From contig NZ_CP065138.1 in assembly GCF_015693305.1 (NCBI RefSeq), forward strand, positions 1 through 64,000: a stretch of DNA of 64,000 nucleotides, written 5' to 3'. Position 1 is the first letter of the stretch, and each line of letters starts with the position of its first letter. Both the position numbers and the translations under genes were made by a program. The stretch comes from Sphingobium sp. Cam5-1 (GTDB taxonomy: Bacteria; Pseudomonadota; Alphaproteobacteria; Sphingomonadales; Sphingomonadaceae). This document shows positions 35,382 to 43,176 of the stretch, piece after piece. A model generated the notes under the pieces. It saw only the letters and a list, made by a program, of their open reading frames with translations. It was not told the DNA's origin and did not search any database.

Positions 35382-35798
35382 CTAGCGGAACACCCATTGG
35401 CGGTTGAGGCCGAACACCACTGCTGGCGTCACGAATATCATGGCCGGGATGGGCGACCATTCCGGCCATTTCATATGGGTGACGCAGAGGAAGACCCAGA
35501 GGGCGTTCAAAGCATAGCTAAGCAGGGACACGGCCACGAACTTGACGCCGCGCGCCGCATGGTTCCCGTCGCTATCCTGATCACGGAAGGTGAAGAGGCT
35601 GTGGGTGACATAGCCGATCATCACCGCCGCCACATAACCAGTCGTGTTGGCAAGCTGCGGATGCCATCCGGCCAGAGCCGCGAGCGTCCAGTAGATGGTG
35701 GCCTGGCAGGCTGTGATGAACAGGCCGCTGAGGCCATATCGCACGATCTGCCAGAACAGGGCCTGCCGTTCCGGCGTCAGACGTGACAGCAATTTCAT
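35382..35798 (-). CDS. GtrA family membrane protein
   Basis: The 138-residue protein has four membrane segments (about 20-40, 48-66, 84-104, 115-132) and the GtrA pattern RYGLSGLFITACQATIY, then GYVTHSLFTFR and a terminal NRQWVFR. GtrA proteins help flip or hold polyprenyl-linked sugars for O-antigen or cell-wall glycosylation. The true start is 35798; an upstream in-frame start overlaps the divergent gene. It is divergent from the GT-C gene at 35844, with 45 bases between starts. Confidence 0.85.
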   Translation of the reverse strand: MKLLSRLTPERQALFWQIVRYGLSGLFITACQATIYWTLAALAGWHPQLANTTGYVAAVMIGYVTHSLFTFRDQDSDGNHAARGVKFVAVSLLSYALNALWVFLCVTHMKWPEWSPIPAMIFVTPAVVFGLNRQWVFR

Positions 35799-35843
35799 GA
35801 AGGCCCCGTTGCGATTTGATGCGAACGCTCTAATCCACCGGCC

Positions 35844-37745
35844 ATGAACTTGCAAAGCGGCTTCACCCTGCGGGAAAGATCCCGGCGCGCCCTGGTCTGG
35901 ACGTCTGCCTGGGCGCAGGTGCATTGGAAATGGCTGACCTTCCTCATCTGGGTCGCGGCCGTGACCTGGCTGCTCTATTCGCGCTGGCCTGCCATCCACT
36001 GGCTGACGCTTAACGATACCGATGACAACATACGGTACTTGCAGGTCAAGGACTGGCTGGCGGGGCAGGGCTGGTACGATCTGAGGCAATATCGGCTTGA
36101 TCCGCCTGCCGGGTTCAACATTCACTGGTCACGGCTGGTCGATCTGCCGATCGCGGCGCTGATGCTGTTCTTCCGCGCGTTTCTGGAGCAGGGGCTGGCG
36201 GATCGGCTGGCCTGCGCGATTGCGCCGATGATCCCGTTATTGCCGCTGATGCTGGGGCTCGGCTTCATCGCGCGCCGCCTTGCTGGAGGCAATGGCTGGA
36301 TACTGGCCGCCCTGGCGCCCTTCGCGGCGCAGATGGGCATCAGCATGTTCCTGCCGATGCGGATCGATCATCATGGGTGGCAGCTGGCCTTGACGGTACT
36401 GATGCTCGCGGGGCTGATCGACCGCAACTGGCTGCGCGGCGGCATCGTGGCGGGGGTGAGCAGCGCGTTGTCGATCACCATCGGCATGGAGATGATCGTC
36501 TATCTGGCGGCGGGCGGGGCGCTGATAGCGCTTCGTTGGGTATTCAAGGAAGGCGCGGCGAGGCGGATGCTGCCCTATGCGCTGAGCCTTGCTGGCTCGG
36601 TTTCCATCCTGTTCCTGCTCTTTGCCAGCTACGCGAACCGGCAGATGGTGTGCGACGCTATCTCGCCTATCTGGGTCGCCATATTCGGGGCAGTGGGCGC
36701 GGGCATGACACTGCTGGCGCTGCTGCCACTACGCAGCTGGCAGGCCCGGCTGTGCGCTGGCGTGCTGGTGGGGGGCGCCGTCGCGGCCTTTGCATGGCTC
36801 AATTGGCCGCAATGCCTGACGGGCGCCTATCAGATTTCGCCGGAACTGGAGCGGCTGTGGCTCGCCAATATTCGTGAGGCCAAGCCGATCACGGTTCAGG
36901 CGTGGAGCCTGATCGTGCCGCTGATGGCCATTCCGGTTGCGGGGCTGTTCGGACTGATCTGGGCGCTTTGGGAGTCGCGGCGTGACAGCGACCGGCTGTG
37001 GGCCTGGGCGACGGTCGGGCTGATGATGCTATTCTCGACGGCGCTTCTCTTTTGGCAGTTGCGGGCCGGACCAGCGGCGCAGCTGCTCGCCATCCCACCG
37101 GCGGCTTGGGCAGCGCACCGTGTGCTTCAGCTTATATTCTTCGGCAGGCCTCTTGCGCGTGTGGTCGGCATCGTCGGAGCCGCACTGCTTGCCGTAGCAG
37201 CGTTCGCGACGCCGCTTTATCCGCAGATCAATCAGTTGTGGGTCAGCGTGACTGGTGAGAAGCCCAAAGTACAACGCCCGGCGGCGAAGACTCGACTACA
37301 GTCGATCAGCAAGGCCAATGGCCGCTGCCGGTCTCTGCCAGCGCTGGAGGTGCTGAACCAGCTTCCTTCCGCTACCATTTTCACGATGGTGGACCTGGGG
37401 CCGCGCCTGATCGCAACCACGCATCATAGCGCGATCGCGGGTCCCTATCATCGCAATGGCACGGTTATCCTGGACCTGCATCATGCCTTCGACGGATCGG
37501 CGGACGCATTCCGGCCGATCGCCGCGCGGCATCATGCGACCTACCTGCTGATCTGCCCCGGCTTTCCGGAAGGGACGGTTTACCAATCCCGTAGCCCGCG
37601 CGGCTTTTATGCGGGGTTGATGCGGGGCGATGTTCCCGGCTGGCTGCACCCCGTGGCGTTGAAGAGCGGCTTCACATTGCCCTACACCCTCTATCGCATC
37701 GACTATTCAGCGGCGGGCAGCGAAAAAGTCACGCAGCAGCGCTGA
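35844..37745 (+). CDS. STT3-like GT-C family membrane protein (putative glycosyltransferase)
   Basis: The 633-residue protein has about 11-12 membrane segments (first near 32-48) and a soluble C-terminal part of about 150 residues. The first outer loop carries LNDTDDNIRYLQ near 58-69 and later DPPAGFNIHWSR, matching the acidic-motif plus DPPxG..HW layout of oligosaccharyltransferase STT3 and related GT-C enzymes. Homologues in sphingomonads are often mislabelled as AcrB family. It could transfer a polyprenyl-linked sugar, with GtrA as partner; the acceptor is unknown. Its last 39 bases overlap the convergent tadA gene. Confidence 0.65.
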   Translation: MNLQSGFTLRERSRRALVWTSAWAQVHWKWLTFLIWVAAVTWLLYSRWPAIHWLTLNDTDDNIRYLQVKDWLAGQGWYDLRQYRLDPPAGFNIHWSRLVDLPIAALMLFFRAFLEQGLADRLACAIAPMIPLLPLMLGLGFIARRLAGGNGWILAALAPFAAQMGISMFLPMRIDHHGWQLALTVLMLAGLIDRNWLRGGIVAGVSSALSITIGMEMIVYLAAGGALIALRWVFKEGAARRMLPYALSLAGSVSILFLLFASYANRQMVCDAISPIWVAIFGAVGAGMTLLALLPLRSWQARLCAGVLVGGAVAAFAWLNWPQCLTGAYQISPELERLWLANIREAKPITVQAWSLIVPLMAIPVAGLFGLIWALWESRRDSDRLWAWATVGLMMLFSTALLFWQLRAGPAAQLLAIPPAAWAAHRVLQLIFFGRPLARVVGIVGAALLAVAAFATPLYPQINQLWVSVTGEKPKVQRPAAKTRLQSISKANGRCRSLPALEVLNQLPSATIFTMVDLGPRLIATTHHSAIAGPYHRNGTVILDLHHAFDGSADAFRPIAARHHATYLLICPGFPEGTVYQSRSPRGFYAGLMRGDVPGWLHPVALKSGFTLPYTLYRIDYSAAGSEKVTQQR

Positions 37746-38165
37746 CGCTTCCGCTTCGCCCAGTCCGCCATAGACTTCAGGGCGGTGCAGGCATTGGGGC
37801 TGGGTGAAAAGTCGGGGGCCTTGCTCGACCGCTCCGCCCTTGGGGTCGGCAGCACCATAATAAAGCCGGGCGATGCGCGCGTGGGATATGGCGCCCGCGC
37901 ACATCGGGCAGGGTTCCAGCGTTACCCAAAGATCGCAGCCGGTGAGGCGGAAATCGCCCAGCCGTTCCGCCGCAGCGCGAAGCGCGACGATTTCGGCATG
38001 GGCGGTCGGGTCGCAGTCGCGCCGGTTGCGATTTTCTCCTTCGCCAATGATCCGTCCGTCGAGCGTGACGACGGCGCCGATCGGCACCTCGCCCGCAAGT
38101 TCGGCCGCGCGTGCGAGTTCGAGCGCGCGGCGCATGGGTTCGGGAAGCGGAAAGGGCGGTGCCAT
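37707..38165 (-). CDS. tadA: tRNA-specific adenosine deaminase TadA
   Basis: Zinc enzyme that converts A34 to inosine in the anticodon of tRNA-Arg (ACG). The 152-residue protein has the deaminase motifs HAEIVAL near 56 and PCPMCAGAI near 86 (cysteine ligands), with EVPIGAVV at the front and the C-terminal helix. Its 3' end overlaps that of the GT-C gene by 39 bases in convergent orientation. Confidence 0.93.
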   Translation of the reverse strand: MAPPFPLPEPMRRALELARAAELAGEVPIGAVVTLDGRIIGEGENRNRRDCDPTAHAEIVALRAAAERLGDFRLTGCDLWVTLEPCPMCAGAISHARIARLYYGAADPKGGAVEQGPRLFTQPQCLHRPEVYGGLGEAEASALLRDFFAARR

Positions 38166-38204
38166 CCGCCAGCCCTTACAGCATAGCTATCGTCTATAAA
38201 ATGA

Positions 38205-38426
38205 TCAGGGCTTCTTCACATCGACGGTCGGTACTTCGACGGTTTCGTTCCGCGTGCCCACTTCGACCTTGGCTACGTCGGCCTGGAACTTCGGCATTTG
38301 CCCGCCTTCCACGGCGATTTTGGGCAGGCTGCCCTCCTGGGTCTTTTGCAGGTCGATGAAGCCGGTCGCGATGCCAGCGGCCAGCACCAGCAAAACAATC
38401 ACCAACAAGCCACCAATGAGTCGCAT
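38205..38426 (-). CDS. Small single-pass membrane protein
   Basis: The 73-residue product has one strong N-terminal membrane segment (RLIGGLLVIVLLVLAAGIAT) followed by a polar tail with alternating acidic and valine residues (VAKVEVGTRNETVEVPTVDV). No family is recognised. It sits between tadA (same strand) and rpmB (divergent). It is supported by its clean anchor and start, but coding status is not certain. Confidence 0.6.
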   Translation of the reverse strand: MRLIGGLLVIVLLVLAAGIATGFIDLQKTQEGSLPKIAVEGGQMPKFQADVAKVEVGTRNETVEVPTVDVKKP

Positions 38427-38510
38427 TGCGCCCTCCTTTCGTCTATCGGCTGCAAACGTCCGAGCCGTGGAAAGGGTTGCGAAAGCGATCCGATCTGGCC
38501 GGTGGGCGGG

Positions 38511-38539
38511 TTGACGGCTTTCCGGAATCCCGCTACTGG
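38511..38539 (+). promoter_or_regulatory. Possible rpmB promoter
   Basis: TTGACG at 38511-38516 and TACTGG at 38534-38539 are separated by 17 bases, about 40 bases upstream of the rpmB start at 38582. The -10 is weak, so this is tentative. Confidence 0.35.
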
Positions 38540-38581
38540 CGCCGCTTTCCGAACGAACATGAACTACAAGGTTGATTGACT

Positions 38582-38875
38582 ATGTCGCGCATTTGCGAGC
38601 TGACCGGCAAGGGCCGCCAGGTGGGTCACAATGTTTCCCACGCCAATAACAAGACGAAGCGCGTGTTCCTGCCCAACTTGCAGAATGTGTCGCTGATTTC
38701 CGAAACGCTGGAAACCACCGTCAAGCTGCGCGTGTCGACGCATGGCCTGCGTTCGGTTGAACATAATGGCGGGCTGGACAACTGGCTGCTGAAGACCAAC
38801 GACGACAAGCTGTCGCTGAAGGCGCGCCGTCTGAAGCGCGACATCGTCAAGAAGCAGGCTGCTCCGGCCGCCTGA
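38582..38875 (+). CDS. rpmB: 50S ribosomal protein L28
   Basis: Small basic ribosomal protein of 97 residues with the family start [20 protein letters not shown] split across residues 1-20, and RRFLPNLQ-like central block [10 protein letters not shown]. The C-terminus ends in a basic helix. An in-frame start two codons earlier (38576) is possible. A terminator follows. Confidence 0.97.
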   Translation: MSRICELTGKGRQVGHNVSHANNKTKRVFLPNLQNVSLISETLETTVKLRVSTHGLRSVEHNGGLDNWLLKTNDDKLSLKARRLKRDIVKKQAAPAA

Positions 38876-38902
38876 TTCGGTTCGATTCGTTTCGGCTTTA
38901 AG

Positions 38903-38931
38903 AAGCGGCCTGGTAACGGGCCGCTTTTTTG
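38903..38931 (+). terminator. Rho-independent terminator of rpmB
   Basis: The stem AAGCGGCC / GGCCGCTT has an 8-base loop and runs straight into TTTTTT. It is 27 bases after the rpmB stop codon. Confidence 0.85.
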
Positions 38932-38997
38932 CGTGCCGGGAGGATGCGCCCGCGCATCATTCCCGCATGTGCGGCGCTGCCTGATACCGTTTTTTTC

Positions 38998-39999
38998 TCA
39001 ACGGTCGCGGGGCGCCCCGCGCAGCGCGAATTTCAGCAGCAGGGTGCGCTGAAAAAATTCATGATTATCGTCTGACACGATCCACACGATAATGCGCCCG
39101 GCCTCGCGCGTGATAGCCAGCCCTTCGAAGTTATCGGCCAGCAGGGGCGGAGCAAGACGGGCGATCGTGCGGGCGGTCAACCGATCGCCGTATTTCGGAT
39201 GGGATGGCAGCTCTATGAGGGCCAGAGTGGCCGTGAACAGATCGCGCAGCGTCACGCGGCGATTGAGAACCAGAATGTGCCGGTCATCCAGAGCGACGGC
39301 ATCCGTAGGACGATAGCCTCGCGGCGCTACATAGCGAAGGTGCATGGGCGATGCGGTGCTTTGCTCCGCCGGGTCTCCGGCAAAGAGCAGCGTGTCATGG
39401 CTTCCATCCGCCGTCATCCCCATTTCCGCGATCACGAGGAAGCGCCCATCGGGTAGGCGCACCATGGATTCGATCGAACCCGTTTCCGGCCAGGCCTCTA
39501 TCTCCGGCCAGGTGCGGCAGTTTTCGACGCGCGAAAAGCCGGGGGCGTAGCGGCAGATGCGCTGAAGCATCTCAAAGCCGACCCAGTAGCGATCCGATTC
39601 CGGATCATGCGCCATTGCCTCTGAATCCCACGCCCACCACGGCTGAGATGCGTCCTGCGCCCTGATTGGCAGGGGGGCGATGAAAGGATGGCGGTTGTCG
39701 ATTGCAGGTCTGACCGCGAAACCCATCAGAGTGCCGGAATCGCTCAACGCCAGCACCTGTCCCTGCTGATCTACCAGCAGGGATGAGATGCCGCCAAATC
39801 CATGGTGCGGGCTGCTGAGTTGCCAGCCTCCCAGATAATCGAGAGCGCCGATGCTGTGAACAGCCGGATCGGACGCGTTTAGTGGCAGGGCGCGCGCGGT
39901 AACGAGCAGTGGACCAGGCCCAAATAGTTCAGGCTTGTTCTTGTGCGGCGCCGGCAAAAGCAGGATCGCAAGCAGCAGGACGATCAGGATACGGCGCAT
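38998..39999 (-). CDS. Secreted esterase-like activity of phytase family protein
   Basis: The 333-residue product has a signal peptide (RRILIVLLLAILLLPAP) and a beta-propeller-like region with the pattern of PF13449, including GFGGISSLLVDQQGQVLALSDSG in two parts near 72-95, GIRGFGWDS-like DSEAMAHDPESDRYWVGFE near 133, and NFEGLAITREAGRIIVWIVSDDN near 298. Members are periplasmic and poorly characterised. The start at 39999 is chosen because the signal peptide begins there. It is read toward the rpmB terminator. Confidence 0.82.
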   Translation of the reverse strand: MRRILIVLLLAILLLPAPHKNKPELFGPGPLLVTARALPLNASDPAVHSIGALDYLGGWQLSSPHHGFGGISSLLVDQQGQVLALSDSGTLMGFAVRPAIDNRHPFIAPLPIRAQDASQPWWAWDSEAMAHDPESDRYWVGFEMLQRICRYAPGFSRVENCRTWPEIEAWPETGSIESMVRLPDGRFLVIAEMGMTADGSHDTLLFAGDPAEQSTASPMHLRYVAPRGYRPTDAVALDDRHILVLNRRVTLRDLFTATLALIELPSHPKYGDRLTARTIARLAPPLLADNFEGLAITREAGRIIVWIVSDDNHEFFQRTLLLKFALRGAPRDR

Positions 40000-40275
40000 C
40001 GCCCCGCCATAGGCAATCCAGCCTGTCGGACCAACGGCTGATTGTTCATATACGCTGTTCGCTTGCGGGACAGGGGCCAATTTTCCATTACGGTGATGAG
40101 CGTCCAGGCCCACCCTCGATGAGCGGCAACCGGCTGGGGATGGTGCTTTTTTATCTGAACGGTGGCTGACACGCCCATTCAGGCTTGGCTCAATGCGAAT
40201 CGGTCAAAAGGGGTGCAATCGATGGGGCGGCGGAGACGCGCCGGAGTCGGTAAAGAGATGATTGAGGAGCACGCC

Positions 40276-40698
40276 ATGAAGACCAAGTTTCTGATCAATA
40301 TGGGGGCCGCGCTGGCAATGGGCGTTGCTTCCCTGGCTGTAACCGCCGCGCCGGCCCAGGCCCGTGACGGCTGGGGCCGTTATGATCGCGGCGACTATTA
40401 TCGCGGCGATCGGGGCTATCGTGGATACCGGGGTGATTATTATCGCGGCTATCGTGGCGACCGCTACTATCGCGACAATTATTATCGTGGCTATCGCGGC
40501 GGCTATCGTGGTGGCTATCGCTGCCGGGACAATGGCACGGGCGGCACGATCATAGGCGCAATCGCCGGCGGCCTGCTCGGCAATGAGATCGGCAAGGGCA
40601 GTGGCCGCTACGGCCGCCGTGGTGATGGCACCACGGGCGCGATTCTCGGCGCGGGCGTAGGTGCGCTGGCTGGCCGGGCGATCGATCGGGACTGCTGA
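40276..40698 (+). CDS. Glycine-zipper protein with Tyr/Arg/Gly repeats
   Basis: The 140-residue product has a signal peptide (cleavage after PAQA near residue 31), then a repetitive region (about 33-80) of YRGDRGYRGYRGDYYRG type units, and a C-terminal glycine-zipper 2TM domain (GTIIGAIAGGLLGNEIGKG, then GAILGAGVGALAGRAI) like the 17 kDa surface-antigen family. It is probably an outer-membrane or periplasmic protein. The start follows GAGGAGC. A terminator follows the stop. Confidence 0.75.
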   Translation: MKTKFLINMGAALAMGVASLAVTAAPAQARDGWGRYDRGDYYRGDRGYRGYRGDYYRGYRGDRYYRDNYYRGYRGGYRGGYRCRDNGTGGTIIGAIAGGLLGNEIGKGSGRYGRRGDGTTGAILGAGVGALAGRAIDRDC

Positions 40699-40724
40699 TC
40701 AATCACCCGATGCTGGATAGAATA

Positions 40725-40751
40725 GGGCTGCCCCAAAAGGGCGGCCCTTTT
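40725..40751 (+). terminator. Rho-independent terminator of the glycine-zipper gene
   Basis: The stem GGGCTGCCC / GGGCGGCCC (one wobble pair) has the loop CAAAA and is followed by TTTT. Confidence 0.75.
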
Positions 40752-40770
40752 CATTGAAACCACGCGGCCC

Positions 40771-40804
40771 AAAAGAAAAGGGCCGCTCCGTTGCCGGGCG
40801 GCCC
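40771..40804 (-). terminator. Rho-independent terminator of the lipoprotein gene at 40831
   Basis: On the minus strand, GGGCCGC / GCGGCCC with an 11-base loop is followed by TTTTCTTTT. It faces the terminator of the convergent gene. Confidence 0.7.
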
Positions 40805-40830
40805 TGTTTCCAAAAATCCCGAGACGGGAA

Positions 40831-41058
40831 TTACATCGCGTTTGCGGCAGCGTTCGATGCAGCGTTGCTGGCGTTCGAAGCGGCGTTGCTGGCGTTCGAA
40901 GCAGCATTCTCGGCAGCGTTCATGGCGTTGTCAGCAGCATTCGAAGCGTTCTCAGCAGCGTTGGCCGAAGCATTGGCGGCATTGTCTTCGCTCTTCGAGC
41001 AAGCAGCGAGGCCGAGCGAAGCGGCGAGAACGAGCGAAAGAGCAATCGACTTGGACAT
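40831..41058 (-). CDS. Small Asn-Ala-rich repeat lipoprotein
   Basis: The 75-residue product begins with a lipoprotein signal peptide, lipobox LAAC at about 17-20, and then consists almost only of NAA/NAS/NAM-type triplet and heptad-like repeats ([18 protein letters not shown] at the C-terminus). The mature peptide has charge only near its N-terminus. It resembles alanine-rich coiled-coil lipoproteins such as Lpp and sphingomonad 'circumsporozoite-like' annotations, but no family is firmly recognised. The start at 41058 has a GAGAGGGG ribosome binding site; an upstream in-frame start would put the lipobox far inside. Confidence 0.65.
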   Translation of the reverse strand: MSKSIALSLVLAASLGLAACSKSEDNAANASANAAENASNAADNAMNAAENAASNASNAASNASNAASNAAANAM

Positions 41059-41238
41059 GGGCAAACCCCTCTCAGAGATAAAAACGTCGCAGACCACTCT
41101 CGGAGAAAAGTTCACCCCCCATTGCGCCTGCGGGGCCGATTCGTAATGCCTTGGATCACTCAAGGCAATCCCCATAGTGCGACTCGCCAATTTCCGGGCT
41201 TACACTTCCAAGGCCTGTTTGAAGGGCGGTAGACCCAT

Positions 41239-41272
41239 TGACGTATATAAAGATTTCTTTATATGACATGTC
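41239..41272 (+). promoter_or_regulatory. ArsR operator and promoter of the methionine operon
   Basis: A perfect inverted repeat of nine bases with a two-base centre, ATATAAAGA-TT-TCTTTATAT, spans 41245-41264, followed by the 8-base palindrome GACATGTC (41265-41272) that touches the start codon. It overlaps a promoter with -35 TTGACG (41239-41244) and -10 TATGAC (41262-41267), 17 bases apart. The predicted transcription start is at or next to the ATG at 41273. Confidence 0.6.
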
Positions 41273-42244
41273 ATGAGCGCCGCACTCGACATCTTTCGCG
41301 CCCTTGGCGATCCGACGCGGCTGCGCATCATCTATCTGCTGCGCGCCATGGAGCTTGCGGTCGGTGAAATCGCGCAGGTCGTGGGGCAGAGCCAGCCGCG
41401 CGTGTCCCGCCATGTCCGTATCCTTGCGGAGGCGGGTCTGGTCGAACGGCGCAAGGAAGGCAATTGGGTTTTCCTGCGGCTGGTCAGGGGCGAGGCCATG
41501 GCGCCTTTCCTGACCCTGTTCGATCAGCTGGTGCCGTCGGAAAGCGAAGATTTGTGGCAGAAGGCGGACCTTGCCCGGCTGGCGGCGGTTCGTGCGGATC
41601 GGTCGCGGGCGGCGGAAAGCTATTTTGCGGAACATGCCGAGGAATGGGACGCGATCCGGTCGCTGCACGTGCCCGATGTCGATGTCGAAGCGGCCATGAC
41701 CGCGCTTTTGAGTGCTGAAACCATCGGTCATCTGCTCGATATCGGCACCGGCACGGGCAGGATGATCGAGCTGTTCGGGCGGTCGGCGGATCAGGTTACG
41801 GCGCTTGACCGCAGCCCCGATATGTTGCGGCTGGCGCGGGCCAAGCTGCCTGCCGATGCAGGTGACAAATATGCGTTGGTGCTGGGTGACTTCGGCGCCC
41901 TGCCGCTGGAGCCGGGGAGCGTGGACACCGTGGTTTTGCATCAGGTTCTGCATTATGCGCAGGCGCCCGAAGCAGTGATTGCGGAAGCGGCGCGCGTCAC
42001 CGGGGCAGGGGGCCGGGTGCTGATCGCCGATTTCGCGGCGCATGAGCGGGAAGAATTGCGGCTGCGCGATCAACATGCGCGGCTTGGCTTTTCGGACGAG
42101 CAGATCGAAAGCTGGTTTGCGGATGCAGGCTTGGAGCTGGAACGGGTGGAGGTGCTGCCCGGCCAGGAATTGACTGTAGTATTATGGCTGGGCCGCCGCC
42201 GGGGCGCGCGCATCCTGCCCATCGAAGGACGAGTTTCCCTATGA
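41273..42244 (+). CDS. ArsR-family regulator fused to SAM-dependent methyltransferase (SahR-like)
   Basis: The 323-residue fusion has an ArsR/SmtB winged helix (about 1-85; RALGDPTRLRIIYLLRAMEL, then QSQPRVSRHVRILAEAGLV) without the metal-binding cysteines of ArsR, followed by a class I methyltransferase (about 140-300) with the SAM motif LLDIGTGTGRMIELFG near 161 and a conserved VVLHQVLHYAQAP motif near 222. In front of metF-metH it is a likely sensor of SAH or SAM, like SahR, an ArsR-family regulator of the methionine cycle. No Shine-Dalgarno site precedes its ATG. Its stop overlaps the metF start. Confidence 0.88.
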   Translation: MSAALDIFRALGDPTRLRIIYLLRAMELAVGEIAQVVGQSQPRVSRHVRILAEAGLVERRKEGNWVFLRLVRGEAMAPFLTLFDQLVPSESEDLWQKADLARLAAVRADRSRAAESYFAEHAEEWDAIRSLHVPDVDVEAAMTALLSAETIGHLLDIGTGTGRMIELFGRSADQVTALDRSPDMLRLARAKLPADAGDKYALVLGDFGALPLEPGSVDTVVLHQVLHYAQAPEAVIAEAARVTGAGGRVLIADFAAHEREELRLRDQHARLGFSDEQIESWFADAGLELERVEVLPGQELTVVLWLGRRRGARILPIEGRVSL

Positions 42245-43176
42245 CCTTGAGCTTTCCATCCGTCGAAGAGACCGCGCGGGCTTGGCAAGCGCCGCTCTAC
42301 GCCGATCTGGCAGGCGATCTGAATGTGAGCTTTGAATTCTTCCCGCCCAAGACGGAGAAGATGGAAGAGCAGCTGTGGTCGGCGATCGAGACGTTGACGC
42401 CGCTCGCGCCAAAGTTCGTGTCGGTGACTTATGGCGCTGGCGGTTCGACGCGCGAGCGGACGCACAATACGGTGGCGCGGATCGCGAAGGAAACGCCGTT
42501 GTCGGCTGCTGCGCACCTGACCTGTGTTGCGGCGAGCAAGGCCGAGATCGACGCGGTGGCGGACGCCTATTGGGAAGCGGGCGTGCGCCATATCGTCGCC
42601 CTGCGCGGCGATCCGCCGGAAGCGGGCACGAAGTTTCAGCCGCATCCTGAGGGTTACAAGGGCGCAGCGGAACTGGTCGAGGGCCTGCGCAAGCGTCACC
42701 CGTTCGAGATTTCGGTGGCCGCTTATCCGGAGACGCACCCTGACGCGTCCTGCGCCCAGAGCGACATCGACAATTTAAAGCGCAAGCTGGACGCGGGTGC
42801 TAGCCGAGCGATCACGCAATTCTTCTTTGAACCGGAAACCTTCTTCCGCTTTCGTGACACGGCGGCGGCTGCTGGCATTACAGCGGACATCATTCCGGGC
42901 ATCATGCCGGTGAGCAATTTTGCGGCGGTTCAGCGCATGTCGGCCATGTGCAATACCGATGTGCCAGGCTGGATGGGCAAGCTGTTCGAGGGGCTGGACG
43001 ATCTGCCCGCCGCACGCCAGCTGGTGTCCGCGACGCTGGCGGCGGAATTGTGCCGCAAGCTCTATGCGGGCGGGGTGCGGGACTTTCATTTCTATACGCT
43101 CAACCGGGCGGAGCTGAGCTATGCGATCTGCCATTTGCTCGGCTTGAGGCCCGCTACTTTGGAGAAGACGGCATGA
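42241..43176 (+). CDS. metF: 5,10-methylenetetrahydrofolate reductase
   Basis: FAD enzyme that reduces methylene-THF to methyl-THF, the methyl donor of MetH. The 311-residue product has the family blocks VSFEFFPPKT near 31, VSVTYGAGGSTRERT near 61, RGDPP near 120 and a C-terminal FYTLNRAEL. It overlaps the fusion gene (ATGA) upstream and metH part 1 downstream (ATGA), showing tight coupling. An in-frame start at 42184 is less likely. Confidence 0.96.
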   Translation: MTLSFPSVEETARAWQAPLYADLAGDLNVSFEFFPPKTEKMEEQLWSAIETLTPLAPKFVSVTYGAGGSTRERTHNTVARIAKETPLSAAAHLTCVAASKAEIDAVADAYWEAGVRHIVALRGDPPEAGTKFQPHPEGYKGAAELVEGLRKRHPFEISVAAYPETHPDASCAQSDIDNLKRKLDAGASRAITQFFFEPETFFRFRDTAAAAGITADIIPGIMPVSNFAAVQRMSAMCNTDVPGWMGKLFEGLDDLPAARQLVSATLAAELCRKLYAGGVRDFHFYTLNRAELSYAICHLLGLRPATLEKTA

